Source: Augochlora pura (taxonomy: Eukaryota; Arthropoda; Insecta; Hymenoptera; Halictidae). From it: a stretch of 64,000 nt of DNA. How positions within the stretch are numbered: the first letter of the stretch is position 1; the number at the start of each line of letters is the position of its first letter. Of the stretch, positions 1-13,570 are shown in pieces. The stretch spans positions 620,001 to 684,000 of the forward strand of contig NC_135781.1 in NCBI RefSeq assembly GCF_028453695.1, given 5' to 3'. The notes beneath the pieces are model-generated. The model searched no databases. It worked only from the letters and a program-made list of their open reading frames with translations, and was not told the origin of the DNA. Made by a program: the position numbers and the translations under genes.

Positions 1-2285
1 GTCGTTTTAAATAGTTTCTACGAGGGGAACCGTGTGACTGATTCTACAATTGCAACATTTTACAATAATTCTATTCCCGTCGAACGTCTACTCTCAACAA
101 AGAAAGCTATTTCTCTACTTGTTTCATATTTACATAAAAATGGAAACATGTTATCGCCTTACATATATCTACACGTTAAAAAAGAATGAATAAACTTCGT
201 TTTTCCTTCTTGAACCTGCATATCACCTATTACCAATCAGCGAAAATAAATTCCGCCCAGCCTGACACCTATGCATAAACTTAACACAACGGCAAGAGGT
301 TAATTTACACCTGTGACGAGGCATTTTTATATTCCCGCGGATAGTTCGCAGTTTTTCAACGAGAGAAAAACGCTGGAATAAAAACAGTCGCGAATTCGCA
401 AAAGATTAAGCGCGGCAATATCGTGATCTTCAACCGCGTCTATCGGGCTCCATTAAGATCCCCTCGAATCCGCGGGAAGAGGATAATCACGTAAGAGTAT
501 GTAATCGTAAAAATAAAAAAGGCGAATAAACGGAAAGTAAGGAACTAATGATCATACTCGTCGAGGATTTTCCGTGGATCGACAGAAGTCGACGCGGCCG
601 CCGTCGCGCCGCAAATAGTGCCTGCACATATATAATTGAGGCTGCTTTAGGTGGCACGCTGATGGAGGGAACGATAATTATGCTAATGTCAACAATCCTC
701 GCAAACGAGGGAAAATAATTACAATGGCGGTCGGTAATGATAACTCGGAATGATAGATAGCGCTAATTGTCCCGCGCGCGCGCGCGCTCGCGCAAGTCCA
801 GGCTCGCGGGGTGCGCGCAACGGGGCGCAGCGCGTCGAAAAAAATTTCGAGGATTTAACCGCAAACTGCGAAACCCGCGTTCTTCTCGGTCGACGTCGTT
901 ATCGCCGCCAATTTAATTCAATAATTTCACAGCCTCTGATAATGAACGAGCAGCTCGACTACCTTACCTATAGCAAAGAAGCTGTTTTAGCATTATCTAT
1001 CAGAGTACAAATGGTCTATCGGGTACAAATGTCATCGTGAAAATCGAATCGTTCGAGCAAATGTCGAAACGCTGTAAATATAAATTATCTTCCTCTTCCA
1101 AGAAGTAGTCGCAATCGCGCGAGTACTAGTTATTGCAAGTGTGAAGATAATGATACGGCAACGGGTAAAACGCGGTATTCTTTACGTTTATGAAGTACTA
1201 TTATATGGAGTTTGAAAAGATACTATTATCTATTTCGAATTTGTGTTACATTCGCGCAGAAAATGGCAAGTTTTTTTCTATGTATTTGGCTCACTGTGTT
1301 CGCGGTCTAAATTGTGGAATTTCATGCAGGTATGACAAAAATGGCTGGATGAAATATTTCAAGATACAACAATTCCTTATTAATCGCTTTAACTTTATAA
1401 TAACATTAATCGGTGCGAAATAATATAACAGGGTCTTGAAATTGGGTTTTCTATAAAATTGTAAAAAATCATTTGCACGAAATTCGAGGTTTATTAGAGG
1501 AAAAATATGCAATGGCGTCGGTGACTCGAAGAAGAGGAACACTTAGCATCTCTTTAGGCGTCCGAGATTCGCGAGGCCCGTGAAACGAAGGACTCGAAAT
1601 CGGTCGGTATGACGTGTTCGGTGTTTCCAGCGTTAAATGAGGGCCACGCGAGGGTTAAACAGAGACCGAACGGTTATTAGCAGGCTGTTAATCGTCGCTG
1701 CGCGGCGCGGCGCGGCGCGGCGCTGCACCGACGGTGCACCGGCCGGGGAGGCGGACACGGCCGGTCTAACAATTCTGTTGTTGCTGTTAACGCCTTCGAT
1801 GCTTTACGATCGCCAATTACTTTGGTCCGCGCACGGAAAGCTGCACGCGCTCTCTCGCGCGCGCGCGCGCGCGGGTTCCGAACCGCCGAGCCGAGCCGAG
1901 CCGCGCCGCGCGCTGAAAATCGAGCCGAGTAATTGGCGTTTCTCGAGGAACAAGAGGGCTCTCTCGCTCTCCTCGGATTGTTTCGATTTCAACAGGCCGG
2001 TATTTATGCGGGACCTCTCCCTTTCCTTGCGTGCGCGACCCACTAAAATCCGACCGGGAGACAAAGAAACTATTCCTAATTAATACAAGCTATCGCGGCA
2101 TCGGAACGCCGAGAACTTCAATTGTTTTCTCGCCGATTTTTTTTATAGTCGCTTCACATGCGAACATTTCGGGAAATTGTTTGCGCTGGTATTCGCATAA
2201 CTGCGAGAGTCGTGTGAAAGTAAATGTTATTAGCGAGGTGCTGTAGATTGTTTCGGATTTTAATAGCAAGCCTATCACGCGGGTC
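1..2285. other. non-coding stretch, no supported gene
   Basis: No convincing coding region is visible. The first 700 bases are AT-rich with scattered CpG. Alternating CG dinucleotide runs lie near 770-791 and 1857-1873, and a short GCGCG-type repeat near 1701-1722. The small open frames here have no coding-like codon use. A minus-strand AG/GTAAGG junction preceded by a pyrimidine-rich tract lies at 962-985 and is listed as a finding. Confidence 0.6.
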
Positions 2286-2467
2286 AAATTAGTTTAAATT
2301 TAATTCTATATACTTTTTACCCTACCTTCAAATTTTCCAAAATTACAGCGAAGCTTCGGCATAATTTTTGCATCATGAAATTAGCTTAAATTTAATCCTA
2401 TATATTTTCTACCCTAGCGTCAAATTTTTCAAAATTACAGCGAAGCTTTTTTGCATCGTCAAATTAG
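2286..2467. repeat. direct tandem repeat, about 83-92 bp unit, two copies plus a stub
   Basis: Copies begin AAATTAG at 2286, 2378 and 2461. Copies one and two share an AAATTTAAT-type segment, a CCCTA segment, and the string AAATTACAGCGAAGCTT. Copy two lacks about nine bases after AAGCTT, so the periods are 92 and 83. The third copy is only the first dozen bases. This is a local duplication in AT-rich sequence with no open frame of note. Confidence 0.8.
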
Positions 2468-5245
2468 CTTAATCCTTGCAACGAACGAATTTATGTTCAA
2501 GAGCAGCCCGTTGAACAATATCAATTGGTAAAAGTAAAACAAGGTTCGGGACGAGATAAATGCTCGATGATTCAGGGTGTCCAGGGGGATTCGAGGTTAG
2601 AATTCCGATGATATCATTGAACGGGGCTAGTACGATTCTCGTTCCAACGGAGGAGCACGTAATTACATAGGGAGCGTGCAAAACTCGCTATAAGGGAATG
2701 GCCGTTTTTTCTCGAAACCGCAACGCCCATGGATACTTAGATCGAGGAGAAACAAACCCATAAATCCTCCTTCCGGAGTTGTTCGCGTTGCGTGAGGTCT
2801 TCGCGACCGTCGATCGTCTACGATCGTTGAACGATTCTCCGTCGAATACACAACGTTATCCGCAAAACATATTTCGTCTCGCGGGAATTTGTAGAAAAAT
2901 TCACCTCCTTCGCAAATCGAATCGCAGGAACAACGAAGCGTTTCATGAGAAAGATAACCCGGCAAAATTGAATGGCCGGCTCGATGGAAAAGCGATACCG
3001 GTTGCGAATCGCATTAAGATAAATAGTTTCGAGTGATCGATTCATAAACTGGTCGGGATAAATGAGTCTGAGCCAGGACGGAGGCGCGCGCGCGCGCGCG
3101 CCCGCGTCAGCGTTGGCTGACTTTGTCCGAGCAAAAAAATTAATGCCAAGTTAGCGGGAAATGAACGAGCGATCGTTATTCATGCGTTTCGTGCGTTAGA
3201 TGTTTTTACGCGGGATGCGTTCCCGCATATTTCAATCTAAACGCTGACTATTATTATTCACTTTCGAGTTGTAGAAGCGATCCTCTTCCACGTTAACCGA
3301 ACGGTATTTCTAGAATGCTGGGATTGTAATTCGAGACAAATATCTACTTAATCGGTCTCTTATTTGCATCTTTATTGACTTATGAGTAAAATTTTGTGGA
3401 CGAATTTTCTCCATAAATTGAATATTCCTCTCAAGAAAATAAATATTGTCACCTGAAATGGATAGAGAAATTGGAATTGAAATACTCAGCGATTCTCCGA
3501 CAATTTCTAAACACTTCCAGGACCACGTCGAGGACCTAAAAAGTTTCACAAAATTACATTGATTTAATTAAATAAAAATTTAATTTCGTACCCCGTGGAA
3601 ATCTTAATAATATTCAAGATTCGGTCATCGAAGAACTTCAGTTGAAACAGAGAGAGAGAGAGAGATGTTGTCGAAAGACGGCGATCCTCTCGGAAGACTC
3701 GGCGCGGCAGAATCGACCCGCGGAGAGTGTCCGTGATTAAAACTGACCGGCGCGGAGCGGCAGTTGATAGAAAACAATGAAACGAGAAAGAAGAAAGCTA
3801 GAGAAAGAGGCACAGAGGGAGAGAAAAGAAAAAGTAGAAAAAGAGAAGCGGTGGAGGGGTAAAGGAGGTGGGGGGACACGGTGGGCGAACGAGAGGAGTG
3901 AGCGAGGCCCGTTTCTTTCACCTGTGCCACCGCGAGCAATAAATAACCGCCAGCTTAGCTGATTTTACTGCCGTGTGTTTGGGGTGATCCCAATAACGCC
4001 GGCCGAAGAAGGGACCAATAACGCGAAGGAAACCAATCTTCGCGCTAACTAGCCATTCGAACGGCAGAACTGCCAGACAAGTACTTCGAGGGACCCCTGG
4101 TTAACCTCTGAAACGAAACGGTTTCAATCCTATTTCGGTATTAAAGAATTCGCGGGGCGACGTCGTAACCGCGTGGGCGGAAACGCCCGTTCGACGGCGC
4201 GCAGATCCTGCCGCGAGGCGAGAGCGTCCTGCGTGCACTCGCGAGTCCCCGTCCCTTAACCTGTCCCTGCCGGGTTGTCCTCGGCGTTGTTTCCGGAGAA
4301 TTTTCTAATCGCAAGCTTCGCGCTCGCCGAGTCAATTGATTCCAGCGTTCCGACGCTTAACAGCTCGTTCTCACGATATGGTTTTTTTTAAACAGAATCG
4401 GTAATAACCGAAGGCGGCGCGGCATTCGCACGATTCCGTGTCCTCCCCATCAATTTCATCCGAACCATATACTATGACGGCGTTAACAAATATTTTAACC
4501 GATGTGATATTATTTTAATAAATTAAGGAAAATAGGAGGAAAAGTAAAAACGAGAATAAAAGATATTATTTCTTTTCTAAAGCCTAAACGTATGTAACGC
4601 AATAATATATTTTATACTTATCTAAAAGTAAGAAATATAAAAGAACTAAATAAATGGGTTTGCTGGCTGGAAAGTAGACGTACGACCGCAAGGAGTCGAA
4701 CATCGATTGTTCGCGAAAGGAGAAACGACTATTGGAACAAGTTGCTGTATGTTCCCCATCGGTGTATGGCAATCGAAGAAATCCAGCGTGAGACGGTTAA
4801 CGAACGTTTCCAATTTAAGCGGGTTCGCAGATTAATACGCTCGTAAGGAACTCGCAATAATTCTTCGGTTCGTAACATTCGGGCAGCTCATTTAAACTGT
4901 TAACAAATGAGCAAACGGTGTGCACGGCGTAGTAGACTCTCGTAACCGGTGGTATTTTTCTGCGGTGGTCCTTAGGCATTCTAGCCGGCTAAGTAATAAT
5001 AAAGCGTACCGTTACGAGCAGTAAAATGAAATTTACGTCGAAATTGAAGAAAAGTCCGGCAAAGGGCGAAGTTTTATGAAAACCACCGGCTAGGAAGCGG
5101 CGTCCGTCCGGCTAACGAAGCCCCGGCCTCGCTGCTATTACGACACGGATACTTGTCATACCAACTTAATGGCCGCTTATCCTTGCAAACGTGTTTCCGA
5201 TCATGCGTTGTCATCTGCGTGGGCAGACAACCGTCTTCGTCGTCG

Positions 5246-5277
<32 letters not shown>

Positions 5278-5642
5278 GGCCCGGCGTCTCTTGCGCAATA
5301 ATAATTGCTCGGAGATGGTAGCCATTAAAACGAACGATTTATCACCCGGCGTATCATAATTCAACCGAACGCTATAAATGTATTAGCCTTAATTAAATTA
5401 CATCCACCACGGTTATTAATAACGCACGAAATGCGTTGAATATTGCGGAAAATAACAGTTTTGGCGCTTGCCTCCGATCTCTGTCTTTGACTTTACACCC
5501 CCGTTGAAACCCTAAAGCCACGGAGATTCCAGTTCTTCAACTCCTATTTTTATGCTGACGATTATGACAAGGGGAGAATGTTTGTTCACCGAATAAAATA
5601 TTCCGTGTGCTAAACAATTAAGTAAAACTACAGTCTATTATA
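2468..5642. other. non-coding stretch with short simple repeats
   Basis: No supported gene. It holds a GC dinucleotide run near 3086-3102, an AG run at 3649-3665, a purine-rich tract near 3776-3880 that creates a lysine- and glutamate-rich artefact frame, and a TC run at 5245-5274. I see nothing else that I can support. Confidence 0.6.
5245..5274. repeat. (TC)n microsatellite
   Basis: About 15 uninterrupted TC units follow a short TCG run. It creates a serine/leucine-rich artefact frame on the + strand and an arginine/glutamate one on the - strand. Confidence 0.9.
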
Positions 5643-5850
5643 GTAAATTCTCCCTAATTATCCCCCAGGTTGTAAAACAATGGTGGACAATTAGGGGAGA
5701 GGAGATACGATTTTTCGAGCCTCGCGATTCATAGCCAACATATTGTCCACAGCTATAAAAACTCGCTTCAAGCCTGCAATAATCGCATCTCCTCTTCCCT
5801 AATTGTCCTCTTTTATTTTACAAACTGGCGGACAATTTGAGAGAATTTAC
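5643..5850. mobile_element. MITE with long terminal inverted repeats (208 bp)
   Basis: The left arm (5643-5712) and the reverse complement of the right arm (5781-5850) match at 59 of 70 positions without gaps. Both begin GTAAATTCTC and share GGACAATTAGGG and AGAGGAGAT. The spacer is 68 bp, and weaker pairing continues into it, so the transcript could fold into a long hairpin. There is no coding capacity. Long inverted arms on a short non-coding body are typical of MITEs, for example of the Tc1/mariner group, but I could not find a clean TA or other target duplication at the edges, so the superfamily is open. The divergence between the arms says the copy is old. Confidence 0.8.
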
Positions 5851-5905
5851 CGTGGTTGTTATATCGTAATAATCATAATAATCGTTATGGATCGCTACGA
5901 GTAGA

Positions 5906-6208
5906 ATGCCTCCTTTTGAAGTAGAAGACGCTGCCGCTTTCGACGTAGACATTAGCAAACCGTCCAAGTTCCATCGTTTCGATGAAGATTTGACTTTGGT
6001 TTCTTTAAGCGACGACGTTCGAATTTACGACGACTGTTCTCACTCGAAGATATGTTTTATGATCCTGCACGCATTAGCCGGTCCGAGAACTTCCTCTAAT
6101 TCCGGCGCAGTAAAACGCTCCTATCTCGGGCTGCCGGCAATAGTGCACGAACTTTTCGCTGACTCGAAACTTCGAATGCTTCTTTCGGCGTCCAAGAAAA
6201 CAACATAG
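5906..6208 (+). CDS. weakly supported 100-codon open frame, unrecognised
   Basis: It begins with a true ATG about 55 bp beyond the MITE at 5643-5850. The N-terminal half is acidic, with a run of Asp and Glu in residues 5-60, and the C-terminal half has no obvious domain, signal peptide or membrane segment. I do not recognise the product. No promoter, splice or poly(A) context supports it, and codon choice is not clearly biased. It is listed only because it is one of few ATG-started frames outside simple repeats; a chance frame is more likely. Confidence 0.1.
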   Translation: MPPFEVEDAAAFDVDISKPSKFHRFDEDLTLVSLSDDVRIYDDCSHSKICFMILHALAGPRTSSNSGAVKRSYLGLPAIVHELFADSKLRMLLSASKKTT

Positions 6209-9200
6209 TCATCGATGCGGTTTAATATATATCTATAGAATATGCGGTTCATATTGCAGCTGGATGCAAAAGTTTTTGTTTGGAAAAACACTGTTTTATA
6301 GAGCACAGATTTTATTTAACGCTCAAGAGAATTTTTATATTAAGAAGGACTGACTGTATGAGAATTTTCGGCGCGGCGCCTCGTATTATAGTGAAAGTGT
6401 CATGACGGCCAGATTGCTCGTACCGAAAGGATTGAATCATGATCATGAGAATGTTCGAAACTTAGCGCCGAACTAAACAGCAGCTACATAAAACGCGGCA
6501 ATTTGTTTCGTCGGGGAAACAAAACTCTCTTATCGGCGTCGGTTTGATTTTACTTGCAAAACAGGCGTCGGTTAATAAAACCGGCCGGTCGGTGAAGGAA
6601 AGAAATTGAAAAGGAAACGCGCCGATACTATCTATACAAATTATGTCAGACGGAGAATCACGAGAGGGGGGGAGGCGGCACGACGCTGCGTGTCTTATCG
6701 CTTAATGAGTAATTACGGCCTGTTTGCAGAGGTAAATGACAGATTGCGCAATTTTGTCAAAACCTGCGCGGCACGCATCGTTGGGCGCGTGATCGATCGG
6801 ACGATTAGTCCCCGGGTGTAAGACAAGTGCGTATAACGCGTACGCATCGATTCGCATAATTAACCGGCTCGCGTGGGAATTATCTGATTCCGGGAACCAA
6901 GCACCGTAAAATTAATATTTTTCGCTTCGCGAGACCTCGCGTGGGCTTTCGGCGTTGATTGCGAGAGCTACATACGCGCAAACGCATCGAGCTACTCTTT
7001 CGCCTGTGGAACCGGCGCAGTCTTGATACATTATACAATGCAAATAATCGTTCTAAGTCGATGCTTACGGGGAAACAGATTTATGCTGATGACAGGCTTC
7101 GCCACGGCTATCTCCGCGGCCGTGTCTTCGCGCGCTCGCGATAATTGCTGTTTATTAACTGTATATTCATTTTTATTCCGTGAAAAAGAGGCGCGCGATC
7201 ATCTAATAACCCGAACGAACGACGTCCACTATTCATACCTTCTAACTAAACGGAAGCGTTCTTTGTAATCATTTTTCTCAGGAAGAAATAATTATTCGAC
7301 AATGTAATTCTTAAGAACTTAAACCGTTGTAAATTATTTCCTTTGCATTGCTACGGTTGAAATGCGTCGTCGAATTTTTATACGATAGAGCAATCTTTCC
7401 TCTAACCTCTTCGTATTAAAATTGATAGTAAAACAAACAGTTGTTAATTTGAGTCGTGGATCGTATTCGTTCCCGTTCGTGTAACGATCCGGCAGCAGCA
7501 GCATGGTGTCCCGTGATGCACCAGCAGGGTTCCGTTTCGCCGGCCAGCAGCAGCAGCAGCAGCCTCTCGGAGAATCACGGCGAGAGCTGTGGCGGAGCTC
7601 TCGGTATCTATACTATAATAACCGGTTAAATTCCGGTAGTGGCGATCCTTACGAACGGTAGCCTCTAATCTACCTAATTTCGGGTTCCTTTGGCCAAATG
7701 TGGGCCAACATTGGAATTATTCGGTAATTGTAACGGATCGGAATGTTGCGCGCGTTGCTCTTTAGGGCTCGGGAGCGTCGGCTACGCGCGCGCCCCCCTC
7801 GACCCCCCCTCCGGCCAATTTCGTATCTTTATAAGCTCGTTTTGCTCGTCGATTCGCGCCACCGCCATTATCGAGAGAGGGCCAGCGCGTAGATCCGATT
7901 CGTCCGGGAGTGATTAGCCGATCTTATTCGAGAGCGACCGGTGAACGACGGGAGTCGTTGCTCGGCCCGTGCACGGAATACTTTATCAAACGGATCGCTG
8001 GGCGAGAGCAGTTCCACGGGATTCTACGCGCCGTCTGCGAGCTCGAATTGTTCGTCTCGGTTGCCGGTAGGAATCCTATGGGTTTCTTTAAATTACGGGT
8101 CGAGGCTAGCGTATCTGGATTTTTTGCCCACCCTAGATTCGATGATGGGCGCCGGGATAGGGCGCTGAAGGAGGACTGCGAGGAACGGTAGCTTCGGTTC
8201 TCTTCGACCAGTCGCGTCGCTTCGGTAAATGTAATGTTCCATGAGATTCTGTTCTCGGTGCTGCGATCGCCGGGAAGATCGGAACGACTCGCTGAATCGC
8301 TGACTGAATTATGATTTCATAGTTAGTAGAATTGTAAAGACAATTTCGTTCGAAGTTGTTCGATGAAATGTGATGCTATCGTTTATTTTAGAATTAATAT
8401 TTTAAATTCACAGTTAAAAAAGTATTAAATCTTCAGGTGGAATTATGAAATTCTCCAGCAAGAAATGTACCTTAATCGCGAGACCAATGCGCCGGCGTGC
8501 CGCTCGGAAGAAAATCGTATCGCGATTAAAAGAAATTGCAACGCGTGTTTGCGGCCGTTTGGTTCGCGACGCGTGAAGGATAGATCGTGGAAATGCCCGG
8601 ATGAAAAAGTCAATTCGCGGTTTCCCTTCGACCCGATCGTTCCAGTTCTTCGGCCCGACAAAACGCGCCGCGCTCTCCCGATTAAATTGTAGAGTTCTGG
8701 CGCGAATCAACGTTTTTCATTGCTTACGACCGACGGTTACCTGGAACACTTCCTGGATTAATAACAGCGATTAAGGAAAACGAACGGTCGGTTCGCACTC
8801 GATATTAATCGAGGAAGTTACTCGGATGTGAGCAGATACTTTTTAATCCTCGACCGGGGTGATTACGAGTTTGATGGGTCTATCACAGCGCGTCGATGAA
8901 AGATTAAGACGTTTCAAAGTCGGCCATTTGTTTATCGTTTGTGAATATTAAGTTTATATTTGCGAAGGCGATGGATTTCTGCGATAATTTAAGAATATCG
9001 ATCGACGTATGAAAATTGTTGAAGAAAGGAAGAAATCTTTCTTTCGTACCAGTTGCTCGCAATCGGACCGTTTACCTGTCCGATCGGCATCGATAAATTA
9101 GAAGCAAAAATAAATTAGAGACCATCGCCTCTTTTTGCTAATGTTCGCAAGCTATCGATGTTATCGGTACAGAAAGTAAAAGATCCGATCCGGACGAGCA

Positions 9201-12200
9201 AATAACGCGCAGAGATTTGCATAAAAATCCATCGTCGAGTCGTTGCTGGCCGTAAATGAAATTTCGTATCGGATCGAGCGGAATGTAAAGTGGGGTACGA
9301 GGAAAAATGCCGTAGTCCTCCGTGCGGCGAGCGAAACGAGTCGCGCGCGCCTTTTCCCCGGCTTTTCTTTGGCAATTACATCGGCATTTTCTCCGGGCAG
9401 GCTCGGCTCATTACAAATTCGAAATTGCGGCGACGTGAGGCGAAATGCCCGAGACCGGGCCGCATAGGAGCCATGTAAAGAGACATCGGTGCGGTTTAAT
9501 AGCACTAAATTGTGACCATAAAGTATCGGTGCACGCACGAAAGCGAGGAGTCTTTACATACATACGTGATTGCGGTGTTCCCGCGGCTTTAATACGCGCG
9601 TGTTCGAGGAAGACTCGGCCTGATATCGAACGATTAATATTTTTCAAACTGTCGAACGACTATTGGACTGTCCCCGATGCTCGACGCCAATTAAACCGAG
9701 GTACGGGACACTGAATTCCTCGTCGATCTCTTTGCAACAGATTTCCAAACCTGAGACAAATTCTGCTCGTCGTTTCGAAATTATACGAACAATATTAATT
9801 AAAGTGTTATTAAAGTATCGTTAAATTGTTATTAAAGTGTTATTAAAAATCTGTTCTTACTTCTTAGGAGAACATTTAAGTTATGATTTTGGCTTCGATA
9901 GCAAAGATGTCATAACTGAGACAGCAATAAAAATGCAGTCGGAATTCAAGGGAACGCCCACGGTTTTCCTTCTATGAAATCCGACATGTTTATAGTAATT
10001 TATGTTAGTCTCTAGGTTACCTGGAAGTTCGTACATTGAATTATACACAGTCGGAGGAAGACGCCTCGCGCAATAAGTTCCCAGCTTGATCAACATATTT
10101 GATCGCAGCTACGATCACCGTCGCGACTTCCGAAGGTTTTTCCGAAACGTCGCAGCGCGCGCCGCCGAAATATCGTTCCGCCGCGCCGGAGCGATACGCG
10201 CGTCCTAACGCGCTCCGGCGAGTGTAAATAAATTAACCTGGTCTGCCGCGAGTAAACATTACACGGAACAGCCACAATTTCAACGCGGCCAAACAGTTTA
10301 CTTACGCGACCGAATTTACATGGGAATACGCAATAATCGATGTTAATAATGGAGTCGCCGGTCATCGCATCGTCGCGTAATTTCCAAAGGAGAGAACACA
10401 ATAGACGAAAAATCGATGGAAAAACGTACGGGGAAATAACATTCATACGGCATCGAAGTTATTAGGTGTTTTTATTGGACCGATGTACTTGAATATTCGC
10501 TGCTATCGGTTCGCGCGGAGACGGGCGTAACGCAACGTCGAATAAAACCGTTCGATATTAATGAAAAACATGTAATATTTCGCTTCATACGATATAAAAG
10601 GAATTTAAACAGTTTGCGCCGGGGAAACGCGGGAAATAATTGCGATCCCATTGTTCCGCATTATTGTCCGTAGTTTCGTGTCTTCGGCAAACGTTGCTGC
10701 GATGAAATTTTATTTTTACTTTGAACGGAAATCACGTAACCGCGGAACAAACACGATGTAAATGGAAAACAAAATGTTTGCGAAACAGGTGCAAGATGCG
10801 CGTGCTCGTTAAATCATTTTGCTCCTCGACTTTATGATTTTTATTTATTTTTGCGCAGCAGCATGGATGATTTAATCGTGTACTAGTACCGGTGTCAGTG
10901 TCGTAACAATTCTTCTCCAATAACAAGATTTAACTATTTTCGTTTCGAATTGCTCTTATAAAAATAATATTCGAAGATTTCATGACGTCTATCGCACGTT
11001 CTTGCACTTTTCGTCGAAAAAGAAGCGAGTGGACAGATTGCAGGTACAATAGAAACAGTACAGCGAAGAACACTTAACGACGGTGGTAGATCATCGAAGA
11101 GTAAAGTTCCAGGGAGACCGTAGCAAGAAAAGAAACGATCTGCGGAGACAAAAGACAATCGATAGTGAAACGGTCTAGATCCCATCGTCGTTTTCATCGT
11201 TGTGGTAAAGCAATCGGCTTGTTGAAAAATCAGGAGAACGATCTCGTTGCGGGCTGCGGAACGGAGCTACGGTCAACCAGCGGATATCTCTGTCGCGGGA
11301 GTGTCCGCTGGAGCTGTGGTCCGGTCGCGTTTCCATGAAAGGTAAAGGTATATCGCCGTTTTGCGGTTTACCGATGGCGGAGCGGAACGATCGCTCGGCT
11401 AGGAAATGGCTCGGTAAATAAGTAACGCGGCTCCCCTCGTTAACTCGATTTAATGGCGTGTCGTTAGCAGTCGTATACCCCGGCGACGCTGCGCCTACTG
11501 ACCATGAAAATAAAACCAGACGAAGGGAAAAAAAGAGGAGCTCGCTGGGAATTCGGGATACCGAGAATCGTTATGGCTACGGACGAAGAAGGACGGGACG
11601 GGACAAAACGTGTTATTGTGCCTTACCGGTTTCCCTGTATCCGGTTCGAGTTCCGCGGACCGTGGCCGATACCTTTCGACGACGTTTCGACGATCGCGTC
11701 GATCATCGCTGACCAGCGTCGTTTTCTAACTGGTTGCGCAACTCGAAAGACGATTAGAATTTTAGGCGATACGTGGACGTCGAGATTTAACATTTTTGGA
11801 CGTCGATATTTTATTCGGACGCTGCTACGATAACTGTAGAGTCTGTAAAGCCTAGTTTACCTATAATTAATCTTGGAAATGAGACTCTGCTATCTGCATC
11901 GTAATCTACAACTCGATTTTTACTGAACACGATTGTACTGAGTATCAACAAGAAAGGAATTTATTAAATTAAGGTCCTGGCTGTGGATCTCGTGTAACAT
12001 GGTTGATACCATGGGGTTATACTCGAAGCCATTTTGTGTCAAAATCCACCATAATTTTTGACCAACAGTATTTCCAACTGACAAAACTTAAAATAGTCAC
12101 GCTATTACCCTTTCTTGAACCTGATATAACAGTGCTCAACGGTACCGCAAAGTCACCATTCAACTACAAAGGGTTGAAACGCAAAGTGTCCGTCGACTCA

Positions 12201-13474
12201 AAGTCCAAAGTAAAAATGTCTGGCCAGGAACAGCAACTCCGAATGTTTTGTCGGCCGTTGGAAACGAATTTTGAGATCGGAAGACGGCATTACGGCTCGC
12301 GAAAGTTTTTCAAAGGGATCGTTTGCATTTTGGTTTAATATTCGCAAGTCGATCGACGGGGGAAAAAAACTTTCCTCCGTGGCAGTCTCATCTTACGTTC
12401 CTGTTTCCCATCGACCTCCCTTTTGTCCCCGAGCTTCTTTGTGCGGTGACTTTCGACTTTAAACGTCGGCGAAGTCTCTTTTCGTTTGGACTACCGCGGT
12501 TCACCCAGCGTTTAAACTCGTCTAACAATGTTTATTCTACCGCTTCTACCAATTCTGTGTCGCTTCTGCTGCTGCCCGGTTTCCCAAGTAGAAGCCGTCT
12601 CCCGTTCGGTTCTCCGACCGAAATCGGATTACTATCCCACGTTGCGCGAGCGTGGAATTCCGTTTTAGCATACCCGAGCCAGATGCGAAACAATTCGCTG
12701 AAATGCTCCCCAGAATATCGCTAATTACTATGATACCCGCTCGATTCTATTCCGCCGAGTGAAAGTCTAATTGCCCGTCCGCGGAGGAGGATACTTAAGA
12801 CTGGTCTTACTATAATTTCCAGCGAGTCACGTGACGTAATATCACGCGTGTTAGCCCGTGCCCGCTCGGAATTCATTGCGCAATCCTAGCTCGTCGATAG
12901 AAACGCAAATGCTAATAGTGGTCCTGATTACTGCTGTTGTCTGTCGGCGAGTTTTTGACCCTTAACCTACCAGGCGCGGTTACCCAATTGTTTCACCGTC
13001 GAATCGTGTGCCTTCGCTCTGGCCGTGCCAACGTCGTTTCTATGCACCGGCGAACGTCTATCCATTTCCTGGGTTTACGATTCTTTCAGGGATACGTGAT
13101 CGTGCGAATCGACTTTATTACATAGCCGGCGCCGCAAATAAATGAGAGACGTTCGCGCGCACGGTCTGCCGAGCTATCTTTTCGCAATCAATTCTGATGA
13201 AAACTGAATTTTTCGGACTTCGATGCGATCCATCCAAGATTTTCTTCGGAGAAAGTCCCAGGTGCTTTGGGTTCACCCTCTGTTTATTCGACTCCATAGA
13301 CAAATCTCACGATCGGACACGCGAGATCATACTTTTGCCAGAGTACTGTCCCTGGCTGAAAAGATGGGCACTTTCCATGGTGTGAGAAACAACTGTCGAC
13401 TGGGAGGTCACTACGCGGTGCTACAAATTGGTTCATTGGTCTTCTCATTTGCCAATGCAAGTGGGGGAGGACGA
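6209..13474. other. long non-coding stretch
   Basis: No supported gene in about 7 kb. It holds a run of CAG/GCA triplets near 7540-7562, a short GTTATTAAAG-type repeat at about 9802-9846, and a composite E-box/CRE-like palindrome at 12826-12839. A small hairpin, CATGGT-TGAT-ACCATG, lies near 11999-12014. The open frames at 11504-11833 and 12003-12338 are not recognisable and are bounded by nothing splice-like. Confidence 0.6.
12826..12839. promoter_or_regulatory. composite E-box / CRE-like site
   Basis: GTCACGTGAC is a perfect 10-bp palindrome containing the CACGTG E-box, and it overlaps TGACGTAA, a CRE half-site variant. Such sites bind bHLH and bZIP factors in animals. No adjacent gene start was found, so the role is an inference from the motif alone. 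Confidence 0.25.
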
Positions 13475-13475
13475 G

Positions 13476-13483
13476 TATAAAGG
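13476..13483 (+). promoter_or_regulatory. TATA-box-like TATAAAGG upstream of a small ORF
   Basis: TATAAAGG lies about 95 bp upstream of an ATG that opens a 35-codon frame (13571). The sequence between is mixed with C runs, as a short leader could be. No clear initiator motif is visible about 30 bp downstream, so promoter function is unproven. Confidence 0.25.
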
Positions 13484-13570
13484 CAAGGCGGATCGAGCTG
13501 AATAGCCCACTTGCCCCCCCAAATGGTGCCATCTTCTCACCAACGGACGCTACTCGCCGCAGACATTGCG

